A DNA stretch of 64,000 nucleotides. It comes from Amorphus coralli DSM 19760. Its GTDB lineage: Bacteria > Pseudomonadota > Alphaproteobacteria > Rhizobiales > Amorphaceae. The position numbers were made by a program, and so were the translations under genes. The stretch is from positions 496,001 through 560,000 of the forward strand of contig NZ_KB894572.1 in assembly GCF_000374525.1 (NCBI RefSeq), in the 5' to 3' direction. The first letter of the stretch is position 1. The number at the start of each line of letters is the position of its first letter. Positions 8,601-16,558 of the stretch are shown here, in pieces. The notes below the pieces were generated by a model. It saw only the letters and a program-made list of their open reading frames with translations. It did not search any database and was not told where the DNA came from.

Positions 8601-11600
8601 GACGGACCCGCCCGAGCCGCCGGTGCCGCCGGAGGCGCCGATGGTGATGGTGGCGGCGTTCACCGTCAGCTTGCTGAAATCCGGGACGTCGTTGTCGTCT
8701 CCCGCATCGGTGCTCGACGACTGGGCGACGGCACCGCCGCCGCCACCGATGGACTGCGCCAGGATGCCGGGCGAGAAGGCGGAGTAGGTGTAGGTCTTGC
8801 CCGCGGCGATGGACGCGGTCGGCGACATCTTGCCGACGAGAACGGTGCCGCCGTCACCGCCGGAGCCGCCGGAGCCACCAGTCTGTCCGGTCAGCTGCGT
8901 GGTGAGCGAGACGGAACGCTTCTCCTTGCCGAACTTCTTCTCGAATTCCTTTTCGTGGCTGACCGAGGAGGTGCCGGAACCGCCGATGCCGCCACCGCCG
9001 CCGATCGACTGGGCGATGAGGCCATGCGACCAGTCGCCCTGCGTCTTGATGGTACCAGCGTTCCAGGCATAGACGCTGCCGCCATCCCCGCCGTCGCCGC
9101 CGGCCCCGCCGACACCGACGCTGAGGGTGGTTCCCGCGTCGAGGTCGCCGCTGCCGCCGCCGGCCGAGCCGCCGCCACCACCGATCGAGTGCACCACGAG
9201 GCCGCGCGATCCGGTGCCGCTGGTGCTGACCATGCCCGAACCGGCAACGCCGCCGGTGGCGGTGCCGCCATGGCCGCCCTTGCCGCCGCTGCCGCCGAGG
9301 GTGAAGGCCGTGGCGACCGAGGTGCCGCCGCCGTAGGTCGCGGCTTCCGACTCGCCCGTCCCGCCCTGACCGCCGCCGCCGCCGATAGACTGCACGAGGA
9401 TGCCGTCGGAGAACTGGCCCGTGGTCGTGATCGCCCCGTAGGAATGGGCGAACGCGGTCTGGCCGTCGCCGCCGTCGCCGCCGGAGCCGCCGAGCGACAC
9501 GTCGAGCTTGATGGAGATGTTCTTGGGCTCCGGCTTCTTGCCGTCACCCCCGTCATCGCCGCCACCGCTGCTGGCGGACGATTTGGCATTCTCGCCTCCG
9601 CCGGAATCGTCGCCGCCGGATTCGTCGTCGTTGTCGTCGCCGCCTTCCTCCTTCTCGAAGAACTCCGCCAGGGTGACCGACGCGGACGAGGCACTGGAGT
9701 CGCCGCCGGCACCGCCGCCGCCGCCGATCGACTGAACGTGCAGACCGATGGACCCGGCGCCGCTGGTGGTCACCGAAGAATCGGTGTGGGTGATTGCCTT
9801 GGCCTCGCCGCCGCTGCCGCCGCTTCCGCCGGATCCGCCATGGGCGATCGATATCGTGGCGGAAAACTCCGTTCCGGTTTCGCTGACCGGAACACTGATG
9901 CCAAGCGCCTTCGACGTGGCGCCGCCACCGGCGCCACCGCCACCACCGATCGACTGGACCAGAATGCCGGCCGAATCGTATCCTTTGGTGGCGATCGCTC
10001 CGTCATGTTTGACGTAGGCGGTGCCGCCATCGCCGCCATCGCCGCCGTTGCCGCCGGTGGCGATGGCGAAATCGAACAACAGCCCGTCGGAGCTTGACTT
10101 GGCAGCGCCGCCGGTGCCGCCGCCGCCGCCAATCGACTGGGCGTGCGCGCCGATGGCGTTGATGCCGCCGGTGGAAATCGTCGTGCCGGAGCTGGTGTAG
10201 ATTTTGCTCGTACCGCCGTCGCCACCCGCGCCGCCGGTGCCGCCGGTGGCCTCAGAGAAGAACAGGCCCCAGGAGCTTGCCTTGCCGCCCTGGCCGCCGC
10301 CGCCACCGACGGACTGCGCGACGATGCCGGCGGCGTAGTCGCCGGAGAGGGTGATGTCGGCCTGGCTGTTGACGGTGACGTCGCCGCCGGTGCCGCCCGG
10401 ACCACCGGCCCCGCCGACCGCCTTGAACAGGCCGTCGGAGTTGCGGCCCGTGCCGCCGCCGCCGCCGATGGACTGGGCGACGATGCCGTGCGCCTCCGAC
10501 CCGTAAGTCTTGAGCGCGCCGGCATTGGTGACTGTCACCGTGCCGCCGTTGGATCCCGTGCCGGAGGTGCTCTGGGAGCTGTAGCCGCCGCCGATCACCC
10601 CGTAGGCGCCCAGGCCGGTGTTGACGCCGCCACCACCGCCAACGGACTGCGCCAGGATGGCGATGCCGCCGCCGAGCTTCGGGTTGCCGCCTCCCGACCT
10701 GCTGGTGCTCGCAGCGGTGCCGGAGGCGTAGCCGCCATAGGTGGTGATGGCGCCGTAGTTCTTCACCGTCACCGAGGCGCCATCGGCGCTGCCGGAATAG
10801 CCGCCGACCTGCTGCGTGGCGCCGCTGTCGAGGGAGCCGTTGCCGTTCCGGGAAAGGGCGGTCGTCGAGGCGAGCAGCCCGCCGCCACCGCCCAGCGACT
10901 GGGCGACGATGCCGTGGGCGTCCACGCCGTGCACGGCGATCGCGCCATGGTTGGTCACGGAGACCGCGTCGCTGCCCACCGAGTTGTCGTTCTGGTCGCC
11001 CCAGACCACGGCCTTGCCGCTGGTGTTGGTCAGGATGCCGTAGCCCGCGGCCGCGGCCGCCGACTGGGCGACGATGCCGTGGGCGCGGTCGCCCTCGGTG
11101 GTGATGGCGAAGTCGTTGGTGACGTTGACGGTGCCGCCCTTGCCGGCCTTGCCGTAGGAGCTGTCGTAGAAGGTGGACTGGCCGGCGCCGCCGAGCGACT
11201 GGGCCACGATGCCGCTGGAGCCGTCTCCGGACGTGGAGATGCTGCCGCCACCGCCCAGGGTGACGTTCGCGGCGCCCGCGTCGCCGCCGACATAGGTGTT
11301 GGAATAGTACCCGGACTTGCTGGCGCCACCGGCGCTCTGGGCGATGACGCCGGGCGAGGAGGCGCCCTTGGTGGTGATCTTGGCGTCGGAGGTCGCGGTG
11401 ACGGTGACGGTCACGGCGCCGCCGGTGCCGCCGGTGTAGTAGTTAGTGTAGTCGCCTCCGTCGGCGACCGTGGAAATGCCCTGGCCGCCGACGCTCATGG
11501 CGGCGATGGCCGCGCCGGACGCGCGCGCGGGGCTGTCCGTCCCGATCTTGCCGGACGCGGTGGTGGCGATGGTTCCCGCGAACGGGGTGTCCGACGAGCC

Positions 11601-12671
11601 CACCGTGACGGTCGAGGATCCCGCGTTGCCGCCGGCGCCGCCTTTCAGCGAATACTCGGTGCGCAGCAGCGTGTTGTCCGCGAAGCCGCTCTTCGCCCGG
11701 GGCGAGTTGCCGCCGTAGGACGCGGCGAGGATCGCCGGGCCGCTGCTCGTCGCGGAGACCGATCCGTAGGCGGTGACGGAGGCATTGCCGCCGGAGCCCG
11801 CCTGCGCGTTGAAATAGTAGCCGTAGACGGGGCCGCTGGAGCGGCCGCCCTGGCTGATGGCGACGATGCCGGAACTCGACCCGGTGACGTCTCCCGTCGT
11901 GACGATGGTGACATCGCCGCCATTGCCGCCCCGGTAGGCCGAGCGGCCGTCGCCGGCCTGGGACAGCGCATAGATGCCGCCGCCGACGGTGCTGGTCAGC
12001 GTGCCGGAGTTGGTAATGGAGATTGCGCCCGCATTGCCGCCGCTGCCGATGACGCCGCCATTGGCGTCCTTGTTCCAGTTGCGGCTGCCGCGCGAGACCA
12101 CGGCCAGCGCGTTGGACTGGGTCTTGGCGAGGTCGCTGAGATTGGACGTCGAGGTGCCCGGCGCCAGGATCAGCGCCGTGTCGGCGGATGCCGTAACGTC
12201 GATATCCGCCGTGTTGGTCACGGTGATGTTCAGGCCAGGCTGGCCCGATCCCGACCCGTAGTAGTTCTTGTAGTAGCCCGTGGCGGAATCGTAGACGCCG
12301 TAAGGGGGCGGGTCCTTGTAGAACATGTACGCCCCGCCGTAGGCGTACTGCGGCGAGGTGATCGTGGTGCTCGACGACACCGTGCAGGTGAACGTCGTCT
12401 TGGAAATCGTATCGCTCGGGGGCGCGGCGGAGCTACCGCCGGACAGGACGTAGCTCGAGACCGACGGGGAACACGACACCGACTGGGCATAGGCGCGCGA
12501 ATAGATCGGCATCGGAATGCCGGCCATTGTTCCCGCAAGCGCCGTCGACTGGAAGAGCAGAGAGGACGCGACCCGGCGGATGCGGCTTGCGGCGCGAGGC
12601 CTTGCGGACTGGGCCTTGACCCTCTCAGCGCGGTCCGGTTTCCGTTTTCCGCGCGACACACCAGACCCCAT
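5700..12671 (-). CDS. Giant glycine-rich autotransporter (type Va secretion)
   Basis: This 2,323-residue surface protein begins with an extended basic N-region and a hydrophobic segment ending AYA-QS near residue 62, a probable signal peptide. The passenger (about 63-2040) is a long beta-helix-type array with some twenty-three copies of an A-Q-S-[IVL]-G-G-G-G-G motif alternating with segments such as GAITTYG or GTVSTKG, each roughly 60-90 residues apart. An Asp/Glu/Gly-rich insert interrupts it near residues 1007-1050. The C-terminal 280 residues form the autotransporter barrel, starting near the ECVWGRFLGG segment and ending SLRFGYRF with the required aromatic terminus. An adhesion or biofilm role is likely from the architecture but is not shown. 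The hydrolase gene at 13067 diverges from it. Confidence 0.93.
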   Translation of the reverse strand: MGSGVSRGKRKPDRAERVKAQSARPRAASRIRRVASSLLFQSTALAGTMAGIPMPIYSRAYAQSVSCSPSVSSYVLSGGSSAAPPSDTISKTTFTCTVSSSTTITSPQYAYGGAYMFYKDPPPYGVYDSATGYYKNYYGSGSGQPGLNITVTNTADIDVTASADTALILAPGTSTSNLSDLAKTQSNALAVVSRGSRNWNKDANGGVIGSGGNAGAISITNSGTLTSTVGGGIYALSQAGDGRSAYRGGNGGDVTIVTTGDVTGSSSGIVAISQGGRSSGPVYGYYFNAQAGSGGNASVTAYGSVSATSSGPAILAASYGGNSPRAKSGFADNTLLRTEYSLKGGAGGNAGSSTVTVGSSDTPFAGTIATTASGKIGTDSPARASGAAIAAMSVGGQGISTVADGGDYTNYYTGGTGGAVTVTVTATSDAKITTKGASSPGVIAQSAGGASKSGYYSNTYVGGDAGAANVTLGGGGSISTSGDGSSGIVAQSLGGAGQSTFYDSSYGKAGKGGTVNVTNDFAITTEGDRAHGIVAQSAAAAAGYGILTNTSGKAVVWGDQNDNSVGSDAVSVTNHGAIAVHGVDAHGIVAQSLGGGGGLLASTTALSRNGNGSLDSGATQQVGGYSGSADGASVTVKNYGAITTYGGYASGTAASTSRSGGGNPKLGGGIAILAQSVGGGGGVNTGLGAYGVIGGGYSSQSTSGTGSNGGTVTVTNAGALKTYGSEAHGIVAQSIGGGGGTGRNSDGLFKAVGGAGGPGGTGGDVTVNSQADITLSGDYAAGIVAQSVGGGGGQGGKASSWGLFFSEATGGTGGAGGDGGTSKIYTSSGTTISTGGINAIGAHAQSIGGGGGTGGAAKSSSDGLLFDFAIATGGNGGDGGDGGTAYVKHDGAIATKGYDSAGILVQSIGGGGGAGGGATSKALGISVPVSETGTEFSATISIAHGGSGGSGGSGGEAKAITHTDSSVTTSGAGSIGLHVQSIGGGGGAGGDSSASSASVTLAEFFEKEEGGDDNDDESGGDDSGGGENAKSSASSGGGDDGGDGKKPEPKNISIKLDVSLGGSGGDGGDGQTAFAHSYGAITTTGQFSDGILVQSIGGGGGQGGTGESEAATYGGGTSVATAFTLGGSGGKGGHGGTATGGVAGSGMVSTSGTGSRGLVVHSIGGGGGSAGGGSGDLDAGTTLSVGVGGAGGDGGDGGSVYAWNAGTIKTQGDWSHGLIAQSIGGGGGIGGSGTSSVSHEKEFEKKFGKEKRSVSLTTQLTGQTGGSGGSGGDGGTVLVGKMSPTASIAAGKTYTYSAFSPGILAQSIGGGGGAVAQSSSTDAGDDNDVPDFSKLTVNAATITIGASGGTGGSGGSVSVYANSIYTKGFASHGIVAQSIGGGGGTGISTGFAMSDIDLSFGGTGSDSSANTGGAVKVSTGSGVVISTTDSRAMGIIAQSIGGGGGLGDVSLGTGSAVNDDSLSDLITISSIGTDSDPKDTTSLDGGTVSIDHSGTVSTKGERAVGIVAQSIGAGGGFLTASETSIKSVSFVSEQSRGAGYAVTVALQDGSSIVTTGDGGIGVLAQSIGGGGGVFADLNAPLTTYYVASESNYTYDKGDGRHSSVVTVTVDSNASISTTGNYAHGIVAQSVAGSGGIFEKNGKTYAGSLHRNGENSEAGVAVTVNGSVATKADNAWAIWGQTQDTYVNVTVGSGGSVAGSSTSSGTGGAIFAAVDSDGSVKLDNSGTVSGNVVKSVAGKETWSKDYAATNTASSAADGAVRLSAVPATGQAMFLNQGTGTFVTGAIADLDTVLNAGSINIGGTDRFLQTQVTGDLLGLGTSGSGSAIDVNAAGLKQAFAAAHYYSGIERRIWRDETSSRGGLLTGVDLDMEYGEADQLIVRGDFAGTWGAMLDPEALLPNTRTDLIKVLGTDTSDLTVLSSLVFDFTDVTTSSAGWKGFEVQSATFANTGVALGRNATGVSKGLQSAWDKIEDGSAQPIRYSRDEISIANAFAAFHAATPETLETMLREVASETTVAGPAGSSNKAITAANSVLSCPAFTTGAVMDEGECVWGRFLGGRATQDATSNSTGYKDETSGIQTGGQKALGDGWFLGGSLTYEDSWLRNDAGTEKVRSSAFTAAGALKKEVGPWLFALVGGAGYTWSDSSRYMTLGPLSAVAEAEPKTATFFGRARASYEFTFDERFYLQPRVDLDVITIHQEGYRESGAGALNLIVDDATATLFGVTPGVEFGRRYDLSDDLPARLFAGVGVSFMSDDTWESTARLAGVTNMEQFTTAMPIADVVGRVSAGVDLQKVHGMQLKLQYDGSFADGYQSHGGSLRFGYRF
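7770..11980 (-). repeat. Intragenic GGGGG-motif repeat array of the autotransporter passenger
   Basis: About twenty-three imperfect repeats, encoding variants of AQSIGGGGG followed by GG, G-T or A-G and a GGSGG/GGDGG run, are spaced 150-300 bp apart. The central copies (8,000-10,900) are nearly identical at DNA level around the codons for IGGGGG. Outer copies are degenerate (AISQGG, AQSAAAAA, AQSVAGSGG). Such arrays can change copy number by recombination and are prone to assembly collapse. Confidence 0.85.
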
Positions 12672-13066
12672 TTGCCCACTCCAGCCACGATCGGGGCAAG
12701 CGGTCCCCAGCCCAGAAAGCCGGGCAGGCCACTGCGTCCGATCGCCAATCCGCCGCGCCGTTTTGTTTCGCCGCCGTGTTCGCGTCCGGAAGCGTCAGCC
12801 CTTCCGTCCGGGATCTCGGTTCGATGACGATGCGCGGCGCAAGAATACCCACCAGGCTCCATGTGGCCCGGATTGTCCGGCAGATACAAGCATTTATCGA
12901 CAACCCCATGACGGGTCTGCCGATGCCGCGGATAGAGGTGCGTCCCCACGACGCGCCGGCGCGGCGGGGTATGGCGGGATGGCCGCTCCTCCCCATCTTG
13001 TCCTGAATGACATCTGCGGCGGGGCCCCGCTGGGCAGCCTCGTCATGCAACCGGAATGGCAACGCT
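12672..13066. other. Divergent intergenic region without a gene
   Basis: This 395-bp gap separates the autotransporter start (minus) from the secreted hydrolase start (plus) and must hold both promoters. I find no convincing -35/-10 pair, no inverted repeat worth naming and no believable small gene; short open frames here lack ribosome-binding sites and family-like content. Confidence 0.6.
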
Positions 13067-13948
13067 ATGATCAGGCTATTCGGCGCGGGACTGGCGCTTC
13101 TATGTGTGGGAACCGGTGCCATGGCGGATACCGTTCGCGACATCTCCTATGGGCCCCGCGAGCGCAACCGGCTCGACCTCGTCGTGCCCGAGGGGATGAC
13201 GGGCCCGCCGCTCGTCGTTTTCGTCCACGGAGGGCGATGGTTCCGAAACGACCGCACGCAGGTCGAGCTTTACGATCGGGTGGACGCCCTCACCAGCGCG
13301 GGCATGGCGGTCGCGACCATCGACTACACGTACAGCACCCAACAGGCGTGGCCGGCCCAGCTGGAGGATCTCCGGGCCGCCTTTTCGTTTCTGCGCGAGA
13401 ACGCCGATACCTATGGCTACAATGCCGATCGAATTGCCGTCTGGGGGCAATCGTCCGGCGCGCACCTGGCGCTCTGGGCCGCCTACGAGCAGGCTGGCAA
13501 TCCGGACACGGCGCTTGATGCGCTCGTGTCCTGGTACGCGCCATCCGACCTCTTCAACCTGGCTGCAGACCGGCAGCGTGACGACGTGCCCGACCGGCCG
13601 CTCCCGGGCGGCGAGCGACCGCCGGAAGACATCCTCATCAATGCGGTCGCTGCCGAGGATCGGCAGGCGGCGGATGCCGCGAGCCCGCTGGCCTTCTTGG
13701 AACGGCTTGACCCGGACACGCCGCTGCCTGCGACCCTGTTGATGCATGGGACCGTAGACGCGGTGGTGTCGCCGCTTCAGACCGCGCGCCTGCACGAGCA
13801 CCTGGCTGGACGGCCGGGCACCGGCCTCCTGGAGGTGCGTCTTGTCGAGGGTGCTGGGCACGGCGGTGAGCTGTTCGGTGCCACCGTGCCCGACGTGGTC
13901 GCGTTCCTTGCGGACGCCCTGGGCGCGACGCCGCCCGCGGCAGAGTAG
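13067..13948 (+). CDS. Secreted alpha/beta hydrolase (esterase/lipase-like)
   Basis: This 293-residue alpha/beta hydrolase has a signal peptide, MIRLFGAGLALLCVGTGAMA, with cleavage likely before DTV. Motifs in order are the oxyanion-hole HGG (FVHGGRWF), the nucleophile elbow GQSSGAH, an Asp in GTVDAVVSP and the His in GAGHGG, so a complete Ser-Asp-His triad is present. This is the HSL/BD-FAE-like esterase pattern. I chose the internal ATG because it puts the signal peptide at the N-terminus; the frame extends 20 residues upstream to 13007. The substrate is unknown. It diverges from the autotransporter and converges with the oxidoreductase remnant. Confidence 0.85.
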   Translation: MIRLFGAGLALLCVGTGAMADTVRDISYGPRERNRLDLVVPEGMTGPPLVVFVHGGRWFRNDRTQVELYDRVDALTSAGMAVATIDYTYSTQQAWPAQLEDLRAAFSFLRENADTYGYNADRIAVWGQSSGAHLALWAAYEQAGNPDTALDALVSWYAPSDLFNLAADRQRDDVPDRPLPGGERPPEDILINAVAAEDRQAADAASPLAFLERLDPDTPLPATLLMHGTVDAVVSPLQTARLHEHLAGRPGTGLLEVRLVEGAGHGGELFGATVPDVVAFLADALGATPPAAE

Positions 13949-13981
13949 GGCGGCGGCGAGAGGGGCCGGTCCGGCCCCGGG

Positions 13982-14967
13982 TCAGACGTCGATGACCACC
14001 TTGCCGATCGCCTGGCCACTGGTGAGCCGGGCGTAGGCGGCCCCGGCGTCCTCCAGACCGAAGGCCTGGTCGTCGACAAGCGGCTTGAGGGAACCGGCGT
14101 CCACCAGGTGGGCCAGCTTCGCCAGGATCGCGCCATGCTCGGCGCGTCCGACGTCGTGCAGCATCGGGATCAGCATGAACACGACATGCAGCGACAGGCC
14201 TTTCAGATGGGCCGGTGCCAGGTCGAGCTCGAGCAGCGTGACGGTGGTGGCGACGTGAGCGTTGAGGGCAGCGGCGGCGAACGAGTTGGTCAGGTTGGCG
14301 CCGCCCACCGTGTCGAAGACCACGTCAAAGCCGGCGCCGCCGGTGTGGCGGGCGACATAGTCGTCGATGGTCTCTTCACGGAAATCGATGGCCGTGGCGC
14401 CGAAGCCCTCGATCACCGAGATCTGCGCGGCGCCGGTTCCGGTGGCGAAGACGTCGGCACCGAAGGCCCTGGCCAGTTGCACGGCGACGTGGCCGACGCC
14501 GCCCGCGCCCCCTGGATCAGGACCTTCTTGTCCGTCGTCACGCCGGCGCGGGTCAGGCCCTCGAAGGCGGTGATGCCGACCAGCGGGAGGGCGGCAGCCT
14601 CGCGCATGGTGAGGCTCTTCGGCTTGTGGGCGATGAGGCGGGCGTCGGCGACGATGGAATCGGCCAGCGCGCCCTGCAGGTCGGCGAGGCCACCGGCGCA
14701 GCCGTAGACTTCGTCGCCGATCGCGAACCCGGTGACCCCGTCACCGACCGCGGTGACCGTGCCGGCGAAGTCCATGCCGAGCACCGCCGGAAGGTCCGGA
14801 GCCAGCGGCAGGTCCTTGCCCATCGACCGGATCATCGTATCGATGGTGTTCACGCTTGTCGCGGCAATCCCCACCACCACGTGGCCGGCCTGGACCTGCG
14901 GATCGGGCAGGTCTGCCGGCCGGAAGAGGGCGGTCTCGCCATAGGCTTCGAGGGTCATCGCTTTCAC
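13982..14967 (-). pseudogene. Frameshifted zinc-independent MDR oxidoreductase (quinone reductase-like)
   Basis: Two minus-strand frames together make one complete medium-chain dehydrogenase/reductase. The first (from 14967, GTG) gives MKAMTLEAYG through the GMDFAGTVTAVG and DEVYGCAGGL segments to KVLIQG. The second resumes as QLARAFGADVFATGTG and ends IGKVVIDV. The break falls exactly in the NADP-binding GGAGGVGHVAVQ loop. The C-run at 14508-14512 has five bases, and a sixth would restore the frame perfectly. No catalytic-zinc cysteine pattern is seen, which suits the quinone-oxidoreductase branch. It is either a recent single-base inactivation or a sequencing error in a homopolymer. Confidence 0.85.
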
Positions 14968-15179
14968 GGGAGGAATCCGTTGGGGTGTCTGTTGTCCCCA
15001 ACCTAAAGCCTCTCTCGGCGGCTATAAACGCGGATCAGCCGAGTTCATTATTCCCGTTCTGGCTATAATCGCGCCCATCTCCGTCGGCGCCGCAGACCGG
15101 TCAGGCCCGTGGCGCCGGAGCACGACGCCCCGTCAGACCTGGGCGTAGCCGCCCCGCAACTCGGGCAAGAGCGGACCGG

Positions 15180-15719
15180 CTAGAACCGGAAGCTGAGCCG
15201 GCCCGAGACACCATGGTTCAGGAAGTCGTCGTTGCCCGAGTCTGATACTCGAAGCGCATGGCGAGACTCCGTGTCGAGATCAGCTCCGCGCCCAGGGTGC
15301 CACGCCCATAGAATTCGTTGCCGTCAAAGACGTTGGCGTGGCCGGCATCTCCGGCCGCCATTCCCTCGAACGTGACATCCCGAGACCAGTCGTTGTCGTT
15401 CCAGTAGGTCAGTCCAGCCCGGGCGTAGGCGCGCAGGACACCGATTCCCAGGTCGATCCGCCGGCCGATCTCCAGGCTGGGGCTGAACGCCACCTGGGCA
15501 TCGCCTTGGCTGTCATAATGCAGGTTCCAGATGCCCGCGCCGCTTTCGTTGAAGGCCGGCGCATGCGTGTAGGCGGCGACGATGTCGATGATCGGCTTGG
15601 CGTAGAACGGGCCGAAGTCGCTGTAGTGGGTGAAGCGGATCCGGCCGGCCAGCGCGTCTCTGGGCCTGGTTGATCGGCATCTCCATCACCACGCCGGCCG
15701 GGCCACCGTGTCCTCCGGA
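15180..15719 (-). pseudogene. Decayed autotransporter beta-barrel remnant
   Basis: Three minus-strand frames read in series reconstruct the end of an autotransporter barrel. First comes GGPAGVVMEMPINQAQ, then DALAGRIRFTHYSDFGPFYA on through AYTHAP, SPSLEIGRRIDLGIG, RAGLTYWND and GAELISTRSLAMRFEYQ, then SGNDDFLNHGVSGRLSFRF followed by TAG. Frame changes are needed near 15,660 and near 15,240. The terminal phenylalanine and alternating hydrophobic pattern are diagnostic. No signal peptide or passenger survives; the 5' side runs into the redoxin gene. Two frameshifts plus loss of the front make true decay more likely than error. Confidence 0.75.
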
Positions 15720-15746
15720 GCGCCGGTTTGCGTCTCTCCACCGCGT

Positions 15747-16274
15747 TCAGGCGATACACCCGGTTCCGTCACACGGGTTCGAGCCGGGGTCGGGGTGAGA
15801 TGGCGGCGCGGCCAGTATGAGGGACATGATTCCAGCACCCAGTCTGAGAGGGCTGATCTCGCCAAAATGATGAGCCGCAAGGACCCCCTTTCGATCCACG
15901 ATCAACAAGGACGGGGTGCCTCGCAAGGCGAAGCGCTCCATGGTGACGGGCAGGGTTGCGTCGCCCGGCCGGTCAACGCCCACCGGGAAACCAATCCGAT
16001 ACTCGTGCAGGAAGGCTTCGAGCGATACCGGCGTCATCGCAGCGTGGTGTTCGAAGACGGTATGCAAGCCGATCACAGCGACGTCGTCGCGCGAGAACTG
16101 GTCGTGGACCTGTTGTGCGAGCGGCAATCCATGTGCAACGCATCCTGGGCAGAGCATCTGGAACGCCTCTATCACGACGACCTTGCCGCGCAGGTCGCCG
16201 AGCGAGATGGGATTCGGCGCGTTGAACCACTGATCCACGGTCCAGTCGGGCAGCATCCTATGCCGTTCGCTCAT
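15747..16274 (-). CDS. Redoxin / thioredoxin-fold protein with CPGC motif
   Basis: This 175-residue thioredoxin-fold protein is of the AhpC/TSA-redoxin type. The N-terminal part reads LRGKVVVIEAFQMLCPGCVAHGLP, with CPGC in the active-site position, and the cis-proline loop is RGTPSLLIVD. No signal peptide is visible, so it is likely cytoplasmic. A second cysteine pair lies at the extreme C-terminus (NPCDGTGCIA) and may act as a resolving or shuttle pair. Its ATG overlaps the stop of the heme-protein gene (ATGA), so the two are tightly coupled. It probably supplies reducing equivalents to, or acts with, the neighbouring peroxidase-like heme protein; that partnership is inferred. Confidence 0.85.
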   Translation of the reverse strand: MSERHRMLPDWTVDQWFNAPNPISLGDLRGKVVVIEAFQMLCPGCVAHGLPLAQQVHDQFSRDDVAVIGLHTVFEHHAAMTPVSLEAFLHEYRIGFPVGVDRPGDATLPVTMERFALRGTPSLLIVDRKGVLAAHHFGEISPLRLGAGIMSLILAAPPSHPDPGSNPCDGTGCIA

Positions 16275-16504
16275 CGGTCTCTCCAGTAGTTGTTGGCCGC
16301 CGCGACTGTCTGAAAGTGGGTCGCGACGACCGAGGAGACCGCAATGAGCGCACCGGCGTCCTTTTCGTACACGGTGCGCAGATCTTCGCGGATTGTTGGA
16401 TCTGCTTGAGTCATCTTGACGGCGACACGCGCCAGTTTCACCGCGAGGGCGTAGCCATCTTGCGGCGTGTCCGTAAGCAGGGTTGGCAGCCAGGTTCCGG
16501 CCAT
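16271..16504 (-). CDS. Hexameric tyrosine-coordinated heme protein (HTHP)
   Basis: This 77-residue protein matches the HTHP family (Pfam HTHP) along its whole length: WLPTLLTDTPQDGYALAVKL, ARVAVKMTQAD, LRTVYEKDAGALIAVS and VVATHFQTVAAANNYW. In this family six small chains form a ring, each binding a heme through a tyrosine; Tyr46 in VYEKD is the likely ligand here. Known members show peroxidase and weak catalase activity in vitro, but the physiological role is unsettled. No signal peptide is present. It sits between an exported unknown protein and a CPGC redoxin, overlapping the latter by 4 bp. Confidence 0.9.
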   Translation of the reverse strand: MAGTWLPTLLTDTPQDGYALAVKLARVAVKMTQADPTIREDLRTVYEKDAGALIAVSSVVATHFQTVAAANNYWRDR

Positions 16505-16558
16505 ATCGGTCTCCGATACGTCAACGGCACGCCGCGCGAACGCGACGCGCCTGCGGGA

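Noticed and set aside
7770-11980. Regularly spaced near-identical DNA repeats, as in a CRISPR array
   Set aside because: The spacing varies, the repeats stay in one reading frame and encode AQSIGGGGG, and the whole lies inside one intact gene.
7725-12827. Very long plus-strand open frames opposite the autotransporter
   Set aside because: They mirror the Gly-rich repeats of the real gene, read as Ala/Gly/Asp/Arg-rich text without domains, and lack ribosome-binding sites. High GC content suppresses stop codons in the antisense frames.
14413-14967. Two separate small genes in place of the MDR oxidoreductase
   Set aside because: The two frames join exactly at a conserved motif with a single-base correction, so they are one broken gene.
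15062-15067. TATAAT sequence on the plus strand as a promoter
   Set aside because: No good -35 element and no plus-strand gene follows; the next feature is on the other strand.
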